The position numbers were made by a program, and so were the translations under genes. 64,000 nt of DNA from an uncultured Paraprevotella sp. (GTDB taxonomy: Bacteria > Bacteroidota > Bacteroidia > Bacteroidales > Bacteroidaceae): NCBI GenBank assembly GCA_910586505.1, contig CAJUGV010000001.1:434001-498000 (forward strand), written 5' to 3'. Shown in pieces: positions 33,264 through 42,277 of this stretch. Within the stretch, counting starts at the first letter, position 1, and every line of letters starts with the position of its first letter. The notes under the pieces are model-generated. The model saw only the letters and a list, made by a program, of their open reading frames with translations, was not told where the DNA came from and did no database searches.

Positions 33264-35426
33264 ATGAATTTCGACAGTAAGAAGATAGTGCCCCGTTTTT
33301 TTGTCATTATCGTCCTGATGATTGCGGGGGGGCTGTATATACTGGGTAGTGCGGCCTACCTGATGTTCGTGGAGGGCAGTTATTGGGAGGAAGTGAGCCG
33401 TAAGCTGGTGAAAGAAAATGTACCTGTTCCGGCCAAGCGCGGAAACATTCTTTCGGCAGACGGTCAGATTATGGCCAGCACCCTGCCCGAATACAAGATA
33501 TATATGGACTATGTCGTGTCGGACAAGAACGAGAAGGCGGCACGGAAACTGAAGGCATGGCGGGACAGTGCGTGGAAAACCGATGTGGATTCCATTGCCA
33601 TAGGTCTGCATAGGATCTTTCCCGACAAGACCGTGGCATATTTTAAGAAACGGCTGGAGAGAGGGCGTAAACTGAAGCGGCGTAACTGGCGGCTGTATGA
33701 CAAGCGTATCTCTTATATCCAGTATAAGGAATGCAAGAAACTGCCTATTCTGCGTGAGTCGCCTTATAAGGGCGGGTTTTATGTGGAGGAGTTCAATCTG
33801 CGCAAGAAGCCTTACGGTTCTCTGGCTTCAAGAACGCTGGGCGCGTTATACGCCAGCAAGGATTCGGCGCGGTTCGGACTGGAACTTTCCTATGACTCCA
33901 TTCTGCGTGGCAAGGAGGGCGTGTCGCATCGCGCCAAAGTGCGCAACAAATGGCTGAGTCTGGTCGACGCGCCGCCGGTGGACGGGAATGACATAGAGAC
34001 CACGATAGACGTCTCCATGCAGGACGTGGCGGAAAAATCCTTGGTAAAGCAGTTGAAAGCGATCGGTGCGGACGAAGGCGTGGTGGTGTTGATGGAAGTG
34101 GCCACCGGTGACGTGAAGGCCATCGTGAATATGGCAAGGGGAAAAGACGGGGAGTATATAGAGCGGAAAAACAGTGCGGTGTCCGATCTGATGGAACCCG
34201 GTTCTACCTTCAAGACGGCCTCTATCATGGTGGCGCTTGAGGACGGTAAGATATCGAAAGACGATTTTGTGGAGACCGGAAACGGGCAATGGGAAATGCA
34301 CGGCCGTGTGATGAAAGACCATAACTGGCGGCGGGGCGGTTACGGGCGGATCAGTGTGCCCGAAGTGCTGATGTATTCTTCCAATATCGGAGTGAGCCGG
34401 TTAATAGACGAGAATTATAAGGACTGTCCGGAGAAGTTCGTCGACGGGCTTTATCGTCAGGGGGTGGGCCTGCCACTCGACCTGCCGTTGATGGGGAGTG
34501 CCAATCCGCGTGTGCGCCGTCCGAAGAAAGACGGCAGCAACTGGTCGAAGACCGCATTGCCGTGGATGAGTATCGGATATGAGACGCAACTTCCGCCTAT
34601 CGCCACGCTGACATTTTATAATGCCATCGCCAATGACGGAAAGATGGTGCGTCCGCGTTTCGTAAGAGCGGTCAGGAAGAACGGAGAGGTGGTTCGTGAG
34701 TTTCCTGTAGAGGTGCTTAAGGAACAGATCTGCTCTCCGAAGACGCTTGCCGATATTCGCGAAATGCTGGAGATGGTGGTGAGCAAAGGATTGGGTAAGA
34801 AAGCGGGCTGCAAGGATTTCAAGGTATCGGGCAAGACCGGTACGGCGCAGGTGGCGCAAGGAGCCGGCGGTTACCATAGCGGACGTATGAAATATCTGAT
34901 CAGTTTCTGCGGATATTACCCGTCCGAACGCCCGAAATACAGTTGTATCGTGGCCATACAGAAATCCGGCCTTCCGGCTTCGGGAGGAGGCCACTGCGGT
35001 CCGGTGTTCAGTGAGATAGCCCGAAGCGTGATGGCCAAGGGCGTGTACCGTGATGTGTCGGAAGCATCCGATTCGGCTTCGGTCTTCGTGCCCGATGTGC
35101 TGGATGGCGACATGGATGCCGCGCGTGCGGTATTGAAGGAATTGAACATACCTTACCGTCAGGACTGGAGTGCCGAGCAGGGCCGCAAAACGGTATGGGG
35201 AAAGGCTTCGAACAACGGAAATGCCGTTTCGCTGAAGTATGACAATACTCCTATGGAGATTGTGCCGGACGTAAAGGGAATGGGGGCGAAAGATGCGGTG
35301 TTTGCCCTGCAAAGCCGTGGATTGAAAGTGAAACTGACGGGGGTGGGGCGTGTGATTTCGCAGAGCATTCCGCCTTTTGCTAAATTCAGGAAAGGGCAGA
35401 CCATACATATTAAACTAAAAAGCTAA
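33264..35426 (+). CDS. ftsI: Septal peptidoglycan transpeptidase (penicillin-binding protein) with PASTA domain
   Basis: This class B penicillin-binding protein of 720 residues crosslinks septal peptidoglycan. A membrane helix lies at about 9-30, followed by the pedestal domain. The transpeptidase motifs are STFK with Ser314, SSN at 372-374 and KTGT at 524-527. The C-terminal part has one clear PASTA domain at about 660-720 (VPDVKGMGAKDAVFALQSRGLKV) and a degenerate one before it. PASTA repeats in FtsI are usual in Bacteroidetes. It lies tightly between ftsL (2 bp) and murE (13 bp). Confidence 0.95.
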   Translation: MNFDSKKIVPRFFVIIVLMIAGGLYILGSAAYLMFVEGSYWEEVSRKLVKENVPVPAKRGNILSADGQIMASTLPEYKIYMDYVVSDKNEKAARKLKAWRDSAWKTDVDSIAIGLHRIFPDKTVAYFKKRLERGRKLKRRNWRLYDKRISYIQYKECKKLPILRESPYKGGFYVEEFNLRKKPYGSLASRTLGALYASKDSARFGLELSYDSILRGKEGVSHRAKVRNKWLSLVDAPPVDGNDIETTIDVSMQDVAEKSLVKQLKAIGADEGVVVLMEVATGDVKAIVNMARGKDGEYIERKNSAVSDLMEPGSTFKTASIMVALEDGKISKDDFVETGNGQWEMHGRVMKDHNWRRGGYGRISVPEVLMYSSNIGVSRLIDENYKDCPEKFVDGLYRQGVGLPLDLPLMGSANPRVRRPKKDGSNWSKTALPWMSIGYETQLPPIATLTFYNAIANDGKMVRPRFVRAVRKNGEVVREFPVEVLKEQICSPKTLADIREMLEMVVSKGLGKKAGCKDFKVSGKTGTAQVAQGAGGYHSGRMKYLISFCGYYPSERPKYSCIVAIQKSGLPASGGGHCGPVFSEIARSVMAKGVYRDVSEASDSASVFVPDVLDGDMDAARAVLKELNIPYRQDWSAEQGRKTVWGKASNNGNAVSLKYDNTPMEIVPDVKGMGAKDAVFALQSRGLKVKLTGVGRVISQSIPPFAKFRKGQTIHIKLKS

Positions 35427-35439
35427 AGAGAGGGACAAG

Positions 35440-36894
35440 ATGATAGAGTTGGATGTGTTGCTGAAAAGCACAGACGTGGTCCGGACGGTCGGCGATACCG
35501 GACGGACGATAACGGGAGTCAATGTGGATTCCCGACTTGTGAAACCGGGCGACCTGTTCATCGCCGTCAGGGGGACGCAGGTGGACGGCCATGCTTATAT
35601 TGCCAAGGCCGTGGAGCAGGGTGCCGTGGCCGTGGTGTGCGAAGACTGCCCCGATGTGCCGGCCGAGGGGGTGACATATGTGCAGGTGAAGGATTCCGAA
35701 AGTGCGGTGGGCCGTATGGCGACGGTATTCTACGGTGATCCGACCTCGAAGATGGAGCTGGTCGGTGTGACCGGTACGAACGGAAAGACGACCATCGCTA
35801 CCTTATTATATAATATGTTCCGCTCGTTCGGCTACAAGTGCGGACTTTGTTCTACCGTGTGCAATTATATCGACGGTGAGGCCATCGCGACGGAACACAC
35901 TACTCCCGATCCGATTACCCTGAACCGGCTGTTGGGCCGCATGGCGGACGAAGGCTGTAAGTACGCATTTATGGAAGTCAGTTCGCATGCGGTGGCGCAG
36001 CAGCGTATAGCAGGTCTGAAGTTTGCAGGCGGTATTTTTACCAACCTCACCCGCGACCACCTGGATTATCATAAGACGTTTGAGAACTACAGGGATGTCA
36101 AAAAGGCCTTTTTCGACAGTTTGTCCAAGGACGCTTTTGCCGTAACGAATGCGGACGACCGCAACGGAATGGTGATGGTGCAGAACACGCAGGCTTCCGT
36201 AAAGACCTATTCTCTACGCTCCGTTGCCGATTTCAAGGCCCGGATATTGGAAGAATCTTTTGAGGGGATGAACCTTGATGTGAACGGGCGTGAGGTCAGT
36301 GTGCCGTTTATAGGCCGGTTCAATGTGTCCAATATCCTTGCCGTCTATGCCGCCGCTGTGTCTATGGGACGCCGACCGGAGGATGTGTTGGTGGCCGTCA
36401 GCGCATTGCAACCCGTGAACGGGCGGTTTGAGACAATCCGCTCCCGGGAAGGCGTGACGGCAATCGTGGACTATGCTCATACGCCGGACGCATTGGTGAA
36501 TGTATTGTCTACGGTGAACGAGATTCTGAAACGTCGCGGTTCCGTTATTACCGTATGCGGAGCCGGAGGCAACCGCGACAAGGGCAAGCGTCCCCTTATG
36601 GCCCGGGAGGCGGTGAAGAACAGCGACCGTGTCATTATCACGAGTGACAATCCGCGTTTTGAAGAGCCGCAGGATATCATCAACGACATGCTGGCCGGCC
36701 TGGATAGCGAACAGATGCGCAAGGTGATTTCTATTGCCGACAGGCGGGAGGCCATACGTACGGCCTGCATGATGGCACAACGGGGAGACGTAGTGCTGGT
36801 GGCCGGTAAAGGACATGAGGATTATCAGGAAGTGAAAGGGGTGAAGCATCATTTCGACGACCATGAAGTGATAAGGGAGGTATTTGGTATTTAA
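35440..36894 (+). CDS. murE: UDP-MurNAc-L-Ala-D-Glu:2,6-diaminopimelate ligase
   Basis: MurE adds the third residue of the peptidoglycan stem peptide. The ATP loop GVTGTNGKTTIATLL, the HTTPDP motif, FMEVSSHAVAQQRI, TNLTRDHLDYH and the DNPRFEEPQDI block are all present. In MurE the DNPR motif indicates diaminopimelate rather than lysine as substrate. Length 484 is standard. mraY follows 11 bp downstream. Confidence 0.97.
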   Translation: MIELDVLLKSTDVVRTVGDTGRTITGVNVDSRLVKPGDLFIAVRGTQVDGHAYIAKAVEQGAVAVVCEDCPDVPAEGVTYVQVKDSESAVGRMATVFYGDPTSKMELVGVTGTNGKTTIATLLYNMFRSFGYKCGLCSTVCNYIDGEAIATEHTTPDPITLNRLLGRMADEGCKYAFMEVSSHAVAQQRIAGLKFAGGIFTNLTRDHLDYHKTFENYRDVKKAFFDSLSKDAFAVTNADDRNGMVMVQNTQASVKTYSLRSVADFKARILEESFEGMNLDVNGREVSVPFIGRFNVSNILAVYAAAVSMGRRPEDVLVAVSALQPVNGRFETIRSREGVTAIVDYAHTPDALVNVLSTVNEILKRRGSVITVCGAGGNRDKGKRPLMAREAVKNSDRVIITSDNPRFEEPQDIINDMLAGLDSEQMRKVISIADRREAIRTACMMAQRGDVVLVAGKGHEDYQEVKGVKHHFDDHEVIREVFGI

Positions 36895-36905
36895 TTTCCG
36901 TTGAC

Positions 36906-38171
36906 ATGTTGTACTATCTGTTCAGATTTCTTGGGAATTACGGAGTTTCCGGTTCTCATATGTGGTCCTATATTTCTTTCAGGGCACTGCTGACGCTGAT
37001 TCTTTCGCTGGTTATCTCAGTGTGGTTCGGCGAATGCTTTATCAAATGGATGAAGCGGCATAATGTGAGTGAGACGCAGCGAGACAAGTCGATAGATCCT
37101 TACGGGGTGGAAAAGAAGGGGGTACCGACAATGGGCGGCGTCATTATCATCGTATCCATCATCGTGCCCTGCCTCCTGTTCGGACGTTTGCGAAACATCT
37201 ACATGATTCTGATGCTGGTAACGACCGTCTGGCTGGGGATTCTGGGGTTTGCCGACGATTATATCAAGATGAAGATAAGCAAGGACGGGCTTCGTCCTAT
37301 ATATAAACTGGCCGGACAGACACTGCTCGGTTTTATTGTGGGACTTACGCTATGGCTTAGTCCGGACGCCGTGATACGTGAAAATGTGTCTATGCAGCGT
37401 ATGGGGGAAGCCGAAGTGGTGGTGCACAAGAGCGAGCCTGTAAAGTCTACCATTACGACCATTCCCTTCGTGAAAGACAATAACCTGGACTATGCGGAGG
37501 TTGTGGCATTCTGCGGCAAGTACAAGCGGGCTGCCGGATGGGTGCTTTTCGTGGTGATGACCACCTTTGTGGTAGTGGCGGTCTCCAATGGTTCGAACCT
37601 GAACGACGGTATGGACGGAATGACGGCCGGCAATTCCGCCATCATCGGGGTGGCGTTGGGTGTGCTGGCTTATGTGTCGAGCCACATTGCTTTTGCCAGT
37701 TATCTGAATATCATGTACATCCCGGGCTCGGAAGAGCTGGTTATCTTTATTTGCGCCTTTGTCGGTGCACTTGTCGGTTTTTTGTGGTATAATGCTTATC
37801 CCGCCCAGATATTCATGGGCGATACGGGCAGTCTGACCATTGGCGGTATCATAGCCGTGACGGCCATTATCATTCATAAGGAATTGCTTATACCCTTAAT
37901 GTGTTTCGTGTTTCTGATGGAAAGCCTGAGCGTAATTCTGCAAGTGAACTATGCGCGGTGGGGTAATAGAAAAGGATTGAAGTTGAGAGTGTTCAAACGT
38001 GCTCCGATTCATGATGCTTTCCGTGTGCGTCCCGGGCAACTGGGCGGCGATGTGAAAGTGTTGTGCAACTGGCCTAAAGGCTGCTGGCTTGAGTCCAAGA
38101 TTACGGTACGTTTCTGGATTATCACGGTCATTCTGGCTGCACTGACGATTATTACATTGAAAATAAGATAA
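36906..38171 (+). CDS. mraY: Phospho-N-acetylmuramoyl-pentapeptide transferase
   Basis: MraY makes lipid I in the inner membrane. It has about ten membrane helices, the GVPTMGG loop, the catalytic FADDYIKMK (Asp pair), the NLNDGMDGMTAGN motif, MGDTGSL and the HHH-equivalent loop near FKRAPIHDAFR. At 421 residues it is longer than the Escherichia coli enzyme because of a cytoplasmic loop around 150-200, as usual in Bacteroidetes. murD starts 10 bp later. Confidence 0.96.
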   Translation: MLYYLFRFLGNYGVSGSHMWSYISFRALLTLILSLVISVWFGECFIKWMKRHNVSETQRDKSIDPYGVEKKGVPTMGGVIIIVSIIVPCLLFGRLRNIYMILMLVTTVWLGILGFADDYIKMKISKDGLRPIYKLAGQTLLGFIVGLTLWLSPDAVIRENVSMQRMGEAEVVVHKSEPVKSTITTIPFVKDNNLDYAEVVAFCGKYKRAAGWVLFVVMTTFVVVAVSNGSNLNDGMDGMTAGNSAIIGVALGVLAYVSSHIAFASYLNIMYIPGSEELVIFICAFVGALVGFLWYNAYPAQIFMGDTGSLTIGGIIAVTAIIIHKELLIPLMCFVFLMESLSVILQVNYARWGNRKGLKLRVFKRAPIHDAFRVRPGQLGGDVKVLCNWPKGCWLESKITVRFWIITVILAALTIITLKIR

Positions 38172-38181
38172 AGCGGATATT

Positions 38182-39516
38182 ATGAGGAAAAGAATGGTAG
38201 TATTGGGTGCCGCCGAGAGCGGAGTAGGTGCTGCGGTGCTGGCCCAGAAGAAAGGATTTGATGTCTTTGTGTCCGATATGGGAAAGATAAAGCCTCATTA
38301 CGTGGAAATGCTCGACCGTTACGGACTTGTATGGGAGGAAGGCGGTCATACGGAGGAATTTATACTGAATGCCGATGAGGTGGTGAAGAGCCCGGGGATT
38401 CCGGAAGACGCTCCGATGGTGCGTAAGGTAAGGGAGGCCGGTATTCCCGTTATTTCGGAAATTGAGTTTGCTGGACGCTATACGAATGCCAAGATGATTT
38501 GTATTACGGGGAGCAACGGAAAGACCACCACTACGTCGCTGATATATCATATATTCAGAAATGCGGGTTATAATGTCGGGCTGGCCGGCAATATCGGACA
38601 GAGTCTTGCCCTGCAGGTAGCAGAGAAGGATTATGATTATTATGTGATAGAGCTGAGTAGTTTTCAGCTGGACAATATGTACCATTTCCGTGCGAACATC
38701 GCTGTGTTGCTCAACATTACGCCCGACCATCTGGACCGCTACGACCATTGTATGCAGAATTACGTGGACGCCAAGATGCGTATTCTGCAGAATCAGGAGC
38801 AATCAGATGCCTTTGTATACTGGAACGATGATCCGATTATCCGTCAGGAGTTGGAAAAGTATCAGATAAAAGCCCGTAAATGTCCGTTTTCCATACTGAA
38901 GAAGGACGGAATGATCGGCTATCTGGCCGACGGGCATTATGTGATAGAACAGCCCACGCCGTTCAATATGGAGCAGGAGGAACTGGCTCTGAACGGCAAA
39001 CATAATATGTATAATTCGTTGGCTGCCGGCATTACGGCGGATCTGGCCGGAATCCGGAATGATGTGATACGTGGCAGCCTGAGCAGTTTTGAAGGTGTGG
39101 AACACCGTCTGGAGAAGGTGGCGCGCGTCAGAGGGGTGGATTATATCAATGATTCCAAGGCTACCAATGTGGATGCCTGCTGGTATGCGCTTGAGAGCAT
39201 GAAGACGCCTACGGTGCTGATTTTGGGTGGAAAGGACAAGGGGAACGACTACCATGCGATTGCCGGACTGGTGAAATCCAAATGTGTGGGACTGGTGTTC
39301 CTGGGAGCCGACAACAGCAAGTTGCTTGATTTCTTCGGGTCGTTCGGCATCCCTATGGCCGATACTCATAGTATGAAAAACTGTGTGGAGGCATGCTATG
39401 GAATGGCCCGCCCCGGCGACACGGTATTGCTCAGTCCGTGTTGTGCCAGTTTCGACTTGTTTAGAAACATGGAAGACCGTGGCGAACAATTCAAATCACT
39501 GGTAAGAGCATTGTAA
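38182..39516 (+). CDS. murD: UDP-MurNAc-L-Ala:D-glutamate ligase
   Basis: MurD adds D-glutamate to UDP-MurNAc-L-Ala. Landmarks are the N-terminal Rossmann part (VVLGAAESGVGAAVLAQ), VKSPGIPEDAPMV, the ATP loop CITGSNGKTTTTSLI, ELSSFQLDNM, NITPDHLDRY, HRLEKVARVRGVDYINDSKATN and SPCCASFDLF. Length 444 is standard. It is part of the dcw cluster, 18 bp before ftsW. Confidence 0.97.
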   Translation: MRKRMVVLGAAESGVGAAVLAQKKGFDVFVSDMGKIKPHYVEMLDRYGLVWEEGGHTEEFILNADEVVKSPGIPEDAPMVRKVREAGIPVISEIEFAGRYTNAKMICITGSNGKTTTTSLIYHIFRNAGYNVGLAGNIGQSLALQVAEKDYDYYVIELSSFQLDNMYHFRANIAVLLNITPDHLDRYDHCMQNYVDAKMRILQNQEQSDAFVYWNDDPIIRQELEKYQIKARKCPFSILKKDGMIGYLADGHYVIEQPTPFNMEQEELALNGKHNMYNSLAAGITADLAGIRNDVIRGSLSSFEGVEHRLEKVARVRGVDYINDSKATNVDACWYALESMKTPTVLILGGKDKGNDYHAIAGLVKSKCVGLVFLGADNSKLLDFFGSFGIPMADTHSMKNCVEACYGMARPGDTVLLSPCCASFDLFRNMEDRGEQFKSLVRAL

Positions 39517-39534
39517 GGGAAAGGAGAAAGCGGA

Positions 39535-40758
39535 ATGGTTGCATCAACGAAATTTTTTAAGAAGTGGGCTATGTTCGAGGGAGACAAGGTGGTTTGGATG
39601 ATTCTGTTCTTCCTTGTCATGATTTCCATTATAGAAGTGTACAGTGCCTCCAGTAATATGAGTTACGGCACAGGCTATTATTGGAAGCCCATACTGCAAC
39701 ATGTGTCCTATTTCCTTATAGGAGGCGTGGCTGCCATACTGATACACAAGATACATTGCCGTTATTTCAAGCTGATACCGCTGGCAGGGATCCCCTTGTC
39801 CGTGTTCATGCTGGTGATAGCACTGTTTACCAGTAAGGTGAACAATGCCAGTCGTTGGCTTGAGGTGGGAGGCATCGGCTTCCAGCCCTCTGAGATAGCC
39901 AAGGGCGTGCTGATCACCACCACGGCTATGATCCTTTCGAGTATGCGTGACGAAAAGGGGGCGCAGAAGCGCGCGTTCAAGTGGATAATGGGCGTGTCCG
40001 GTGTGATCTGCCTGCTCATCGCGCCCGAGAATTTTTCTACGGCAGCCATGACCTTTCTCGTCGTGCTCCTCATGATGTTCATCGGCGGGATTCCCTGGAA
40101 ACAATTGGGTACGTTGTTGGGTGTCATTGTCGTCACAGGGTCCTGTCTGTTTTCTTTTCTGCGTTTCGCGCCGGATTCCACGCTGAAAGCGATGATGGAT
40201 ATGCCTGGCCTGCATCGTGTTCCCACGTGGGCCAATCGCGTGAGGGGTGACGGCGATCGCCCTAAGAATGCCGCGGAATATGACCTGACAAAGAATCCTC
40301 AGGTGACTCATGCCAAGATCGCCATCGCTTCGAGCCATTTGATGGGGTGCGGCCCCGGAAACTCTGTGGAACGGGACTTTCTCCCGCAGCCTTTTTCCGA
40401 TTTTATCTATGCTATCATATTAGAGGAATTGGGGCTTGTCGGCGGATTTTTTGTCATGTTTCTTTATATCGTATTGCTTTTCCGGGCTGCCAGAATCGCA
40501 TCTCGATGTGAGCGTAATTTTCCGGCATTCCTTGTGATAGGACTTGCCTTGATGCTTGTCACACAGGCCATGATCAATATGGCCGTGGCAGTGGGTGTCT
40601 TTCCTGTGACGGGGCAGCCTCTTCCGCTGGTGAGCAAAGGCGGCACGTCGACTGTAATTAACTGTGTTTATATCGGAGTGATTCTGAGTGTGAGCCGCTC
40701 GGCAAAGAAGAAACCTAAGGAGGATGTGCCCGAAGCGGGTATTGAGATTGTAGGATAA
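39535..40758 (+). CDS. ftsW: Septal peptidoglycan glycosyltransferase FtsW
   Basis: FtsW is the SEDS-family polymerase that works with FtsI at the septum. It has about ten membrane helices, VYSASSNMSYG near the start, NNASRWLEVGGIGFQPSE, and the conserved late motifs GQPLPLVSKGGTS and IILEELGLVGGFFV. Length 407. It is the last gene before a strong terminator, so the murG-ftsZ half of the cluster probably depends on the promoter at 41120. Confidence 0.96.
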   Translation: MVASTKFFKKWAMFEGDKVVWMILFFLVMISIIEVYSASSNMSYGTGYYWKPILQHVSYFLIGGVAAILIHKIHCRYFKLIPLAGIPLSVFMLVIALFTSKVNNASRWLEVGGIGFQPSEIAKGVLITTTAMILSSMRDEKGAQKRAFKWIMGVSGVICLLIAPENFSTAAMTFLVVLLMMFIGGIPWKQLGTLLGVIVVTGSCLFSFLRFAPDSTLKAMMDMPGLHRVPTWANRVRGDGDRPKNAAEYDLTKNPQVTHAKIAIASSHLMGCGPGNSVERDFLPQPFSDFIYAIILEELGLVGGFFVMFLYIVLLFRAARIASRCERNFPAFLVIGLALMLVTQAMINMAVAVGVFPVTGQPLPLVSKGGTSTVINCVYIGVILSVSRSAKKKPKEDVPEAGIEIVG

Positions 40759-40816
40759 GAAAGGTCGCAGAAGAGTGTGATTGTCTGTAAAAGTCATTAT
40801 TTTTTGAATAACTGTC

Positions 40817-40848
40817 GCGCCGTCCCTCATGAGGGACGGCGCTTTTTT
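40817..40848 (+). terminator. Strong terminator between ftsW and murG
   Basis: The self-complementary stretch 40817-40842 (arms GCGCCGTCCCTC and GAGGGACGGCGC around AT) is followed by TTTTTT. It lies 58 bp after ftsW, inside a cluster that is usually continuous. Confidence 0.9.
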
Positions 40849-40882
40849 CTTTATCCGTCGCAAGTTCTTGTTATGCAGTGTG

Positions 40883-41036
40883 TTGCAATGACAAAAACTA
40901 TGATGCGCAGTATGTGGAAAAATGCTCCGCATGAAAAATATTTTTCTTGCTCATGAAATAAAAAAGTCTTCCGCATGGCGTGGGAATGTTTTCCGGTTGT
41001 CGAAAAAACAGGGTGCTCAACGGCTTGAAACGCTTG
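40883..41036. repeat. Degenerate tandem array with 22-bp period, array 2
   Basis: Seven units start at 40883, 40905, 40927, 40949, 40971, 40993 and 41015, each exactly 22 bp after the last. Their heads are TTGCAAT, GCGCAGT, CCGCATG, GCTCATG, CCGCATG, CCGGTTG and GCTCAAC; six of the seven end in T. The interior is mostly A/T-rich and variable. It fills most of the 388-bp gap between ftsW and murG, after the terminator and before the murG promoter. No coding frame of note is present. Confidence 0.65.
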
Positions 41037-41119
41037 TCCCTGCATGCCGATCTGTAAGGATAAATTCCTTTTAAAATAAAATAGGGAGGAAAAAACGATA
41101 GAAATACCGGATTTATTAT

Positions 41120-41127
41120 TATTTTTG
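41120..41127 (+). promoter_or_regulatory. -7 box (TATTTTTG) of murG
   Basis: An exact TAnnTTTG match 19 bp before the murG ATG at 41147. It would start a separate murG-murC-ftsQ-ftsA-ftsZ transcript. Confidence 0.65.
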
Positions 41128-41146
41128 CTGATAAAATTTGTTTTGT

Positions 41147-42274
41147 ATGGAAGAGGAATTAAGGATTATTGTAAGCGGAGGCGGAACGGGAGGCCACATC
41201 TTTCCGGCCGTGTCGATTGCAAATGCCATCAAAACACAGCATCCCGAAGCGGAAATCTTGTTTGTCGGAGCTGAAGGACGTATGGAAATGCAGCGTGTGC
41301 CGGCAGCCGGTTATCCTATCAAAGCATTGCCTATATGCGGGTTCGACCGTAAGCATCTTCTGAAAAATATATCCGTATTGTTCAAAATATGGAAAAGCCG
41401 CAGGCTGGCCCGTAGAATCATTCGCGACTTTCGGCCCATGGCGGCCGTGGGGGTGGGCGGCTATGCCAGCGGTCCCACGTTGAATATGGCAGAGGCGATG
41501 GGTATTCCCACTCTGATCCAGGAACAGAACTCTTATGCCGGAGTGACCAACAAGTTGCTGGCCCGTCGGGCCGACAGGATTTGTGTCGCTTACGACGGTA
41601 TGGAGCGCTTCTTTCCGAAAGACAAAATTATTCTGACCGGAAATCCTGTACGGCAGGGACTTTTGGATTATTCCGGCAGCCGTGAAGATGCCCTGAAGCG
41701 TTTTGGGCTGAAGGCCGGCTGCAAGACGGTGCTTTTGATAGGCGGCAGTCTGGGGGCGCGTACTTTAAACGAGAGTGTCCTTCGCAATCTGAAAACGATA
41801 GGTGATTCGGACGTACAGTTTATTTGGCAGACCGGGGGCTATTATTTTGCAGATATACAGGAGCAGTTGAGGGAGAAAGGCAAACCCGACAATCTTTATG
41901 TGACGGATTTCATATCAGGGATGGAGGAGGCCTATGCCGCAGCCGATCTGGTCATTTCAAGGGCCGGAGCCAGCAGTATATCCGAACTTTGCCTGTTGGG
42001 CAAACCTGTCATTCTTGTGCCTTCGCCGAATGTGGCCGAGGACCATCAGACAAAGAACGCCTTGGCACTGGTGAACAAGCAGGCCGCTCTTTATGTGAGG
42101 GATGCCGAGGCTCCGGATACATTGATGCGAGTGGCGATGGAGACTGTGAGCGATGAAGAGAAACTGGCTGCCTTAAGCCGTAATATACGCAAACTGGCGT
42201 TTACGGATTCTGCCGCCCGCATAGCGGAAGAAGTATACCGGCTGGCTGTGGCGTACAGGGAAAGGAAGAGATAA
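41147..42274 (+). CDS. murG: Lipid II-forming N-acetylglucosaminyltransferase
   Basis: MurG transfers GlcNAc to lipid I on the inner face of the membrane. The N-terminal loop SGGGTGGHIFPA, VGGYASGPTLNMA, IQEQNSYAGVTNKLLA, LIGGSLGARTLNE and the C-terminal RAGASSISELCLLGKPVILVP are all present. From ATG 41147 (MEEELRII) it has 375 residues; the in-frame TTG at 41138 is not preferred. murC begins 3 bp after its stop. Confidence 0.97.
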   Translation: MEEELRIIVSGGGTGGHIFPAVSIANAIKTQHPEAEILFVGAEGRMEMQRVPAAGYPIKALPICGFDRKHLLKNISVLFKIWKSRRLARRIIRDFRPMAAVGVGGYASGPTLNMAEAMGIPTLIQEQNSYAGVTNKLLARRADRICVAYDGMERFFPKDKIILTGNPVRQGLLDYSGSREDALKRFGLKAGCKTVLLIGGSLGARTLNESVLRNLKTIGDSDVQFIWQTGGYYFADIQEQLREKGKPDNLYVTDFISGMEEAYAAADLVISRAGASSISELCLLGKPVILVPSPNVAEDHQTKNALALVNKQAALYVRDAEAPDTLMRVAMETVSDEEKLAALSRNIRKLAFTDSAARIAEEVYRLAVAYRERKR

Positions 42275-42277
42275 AAG

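Noticed and set aside
34401..35408. 335-codon open frame on the minus strand
   Set aside because: Antisense of ftsI, which has SxxK, SSN and KTGT in the right places.
40883..41036. CRISPR array
   Set aside because: A 22-bp period with degenerate units and no constant spacers or conserved repeats does not fit CRISPR, and no cas gene is present.
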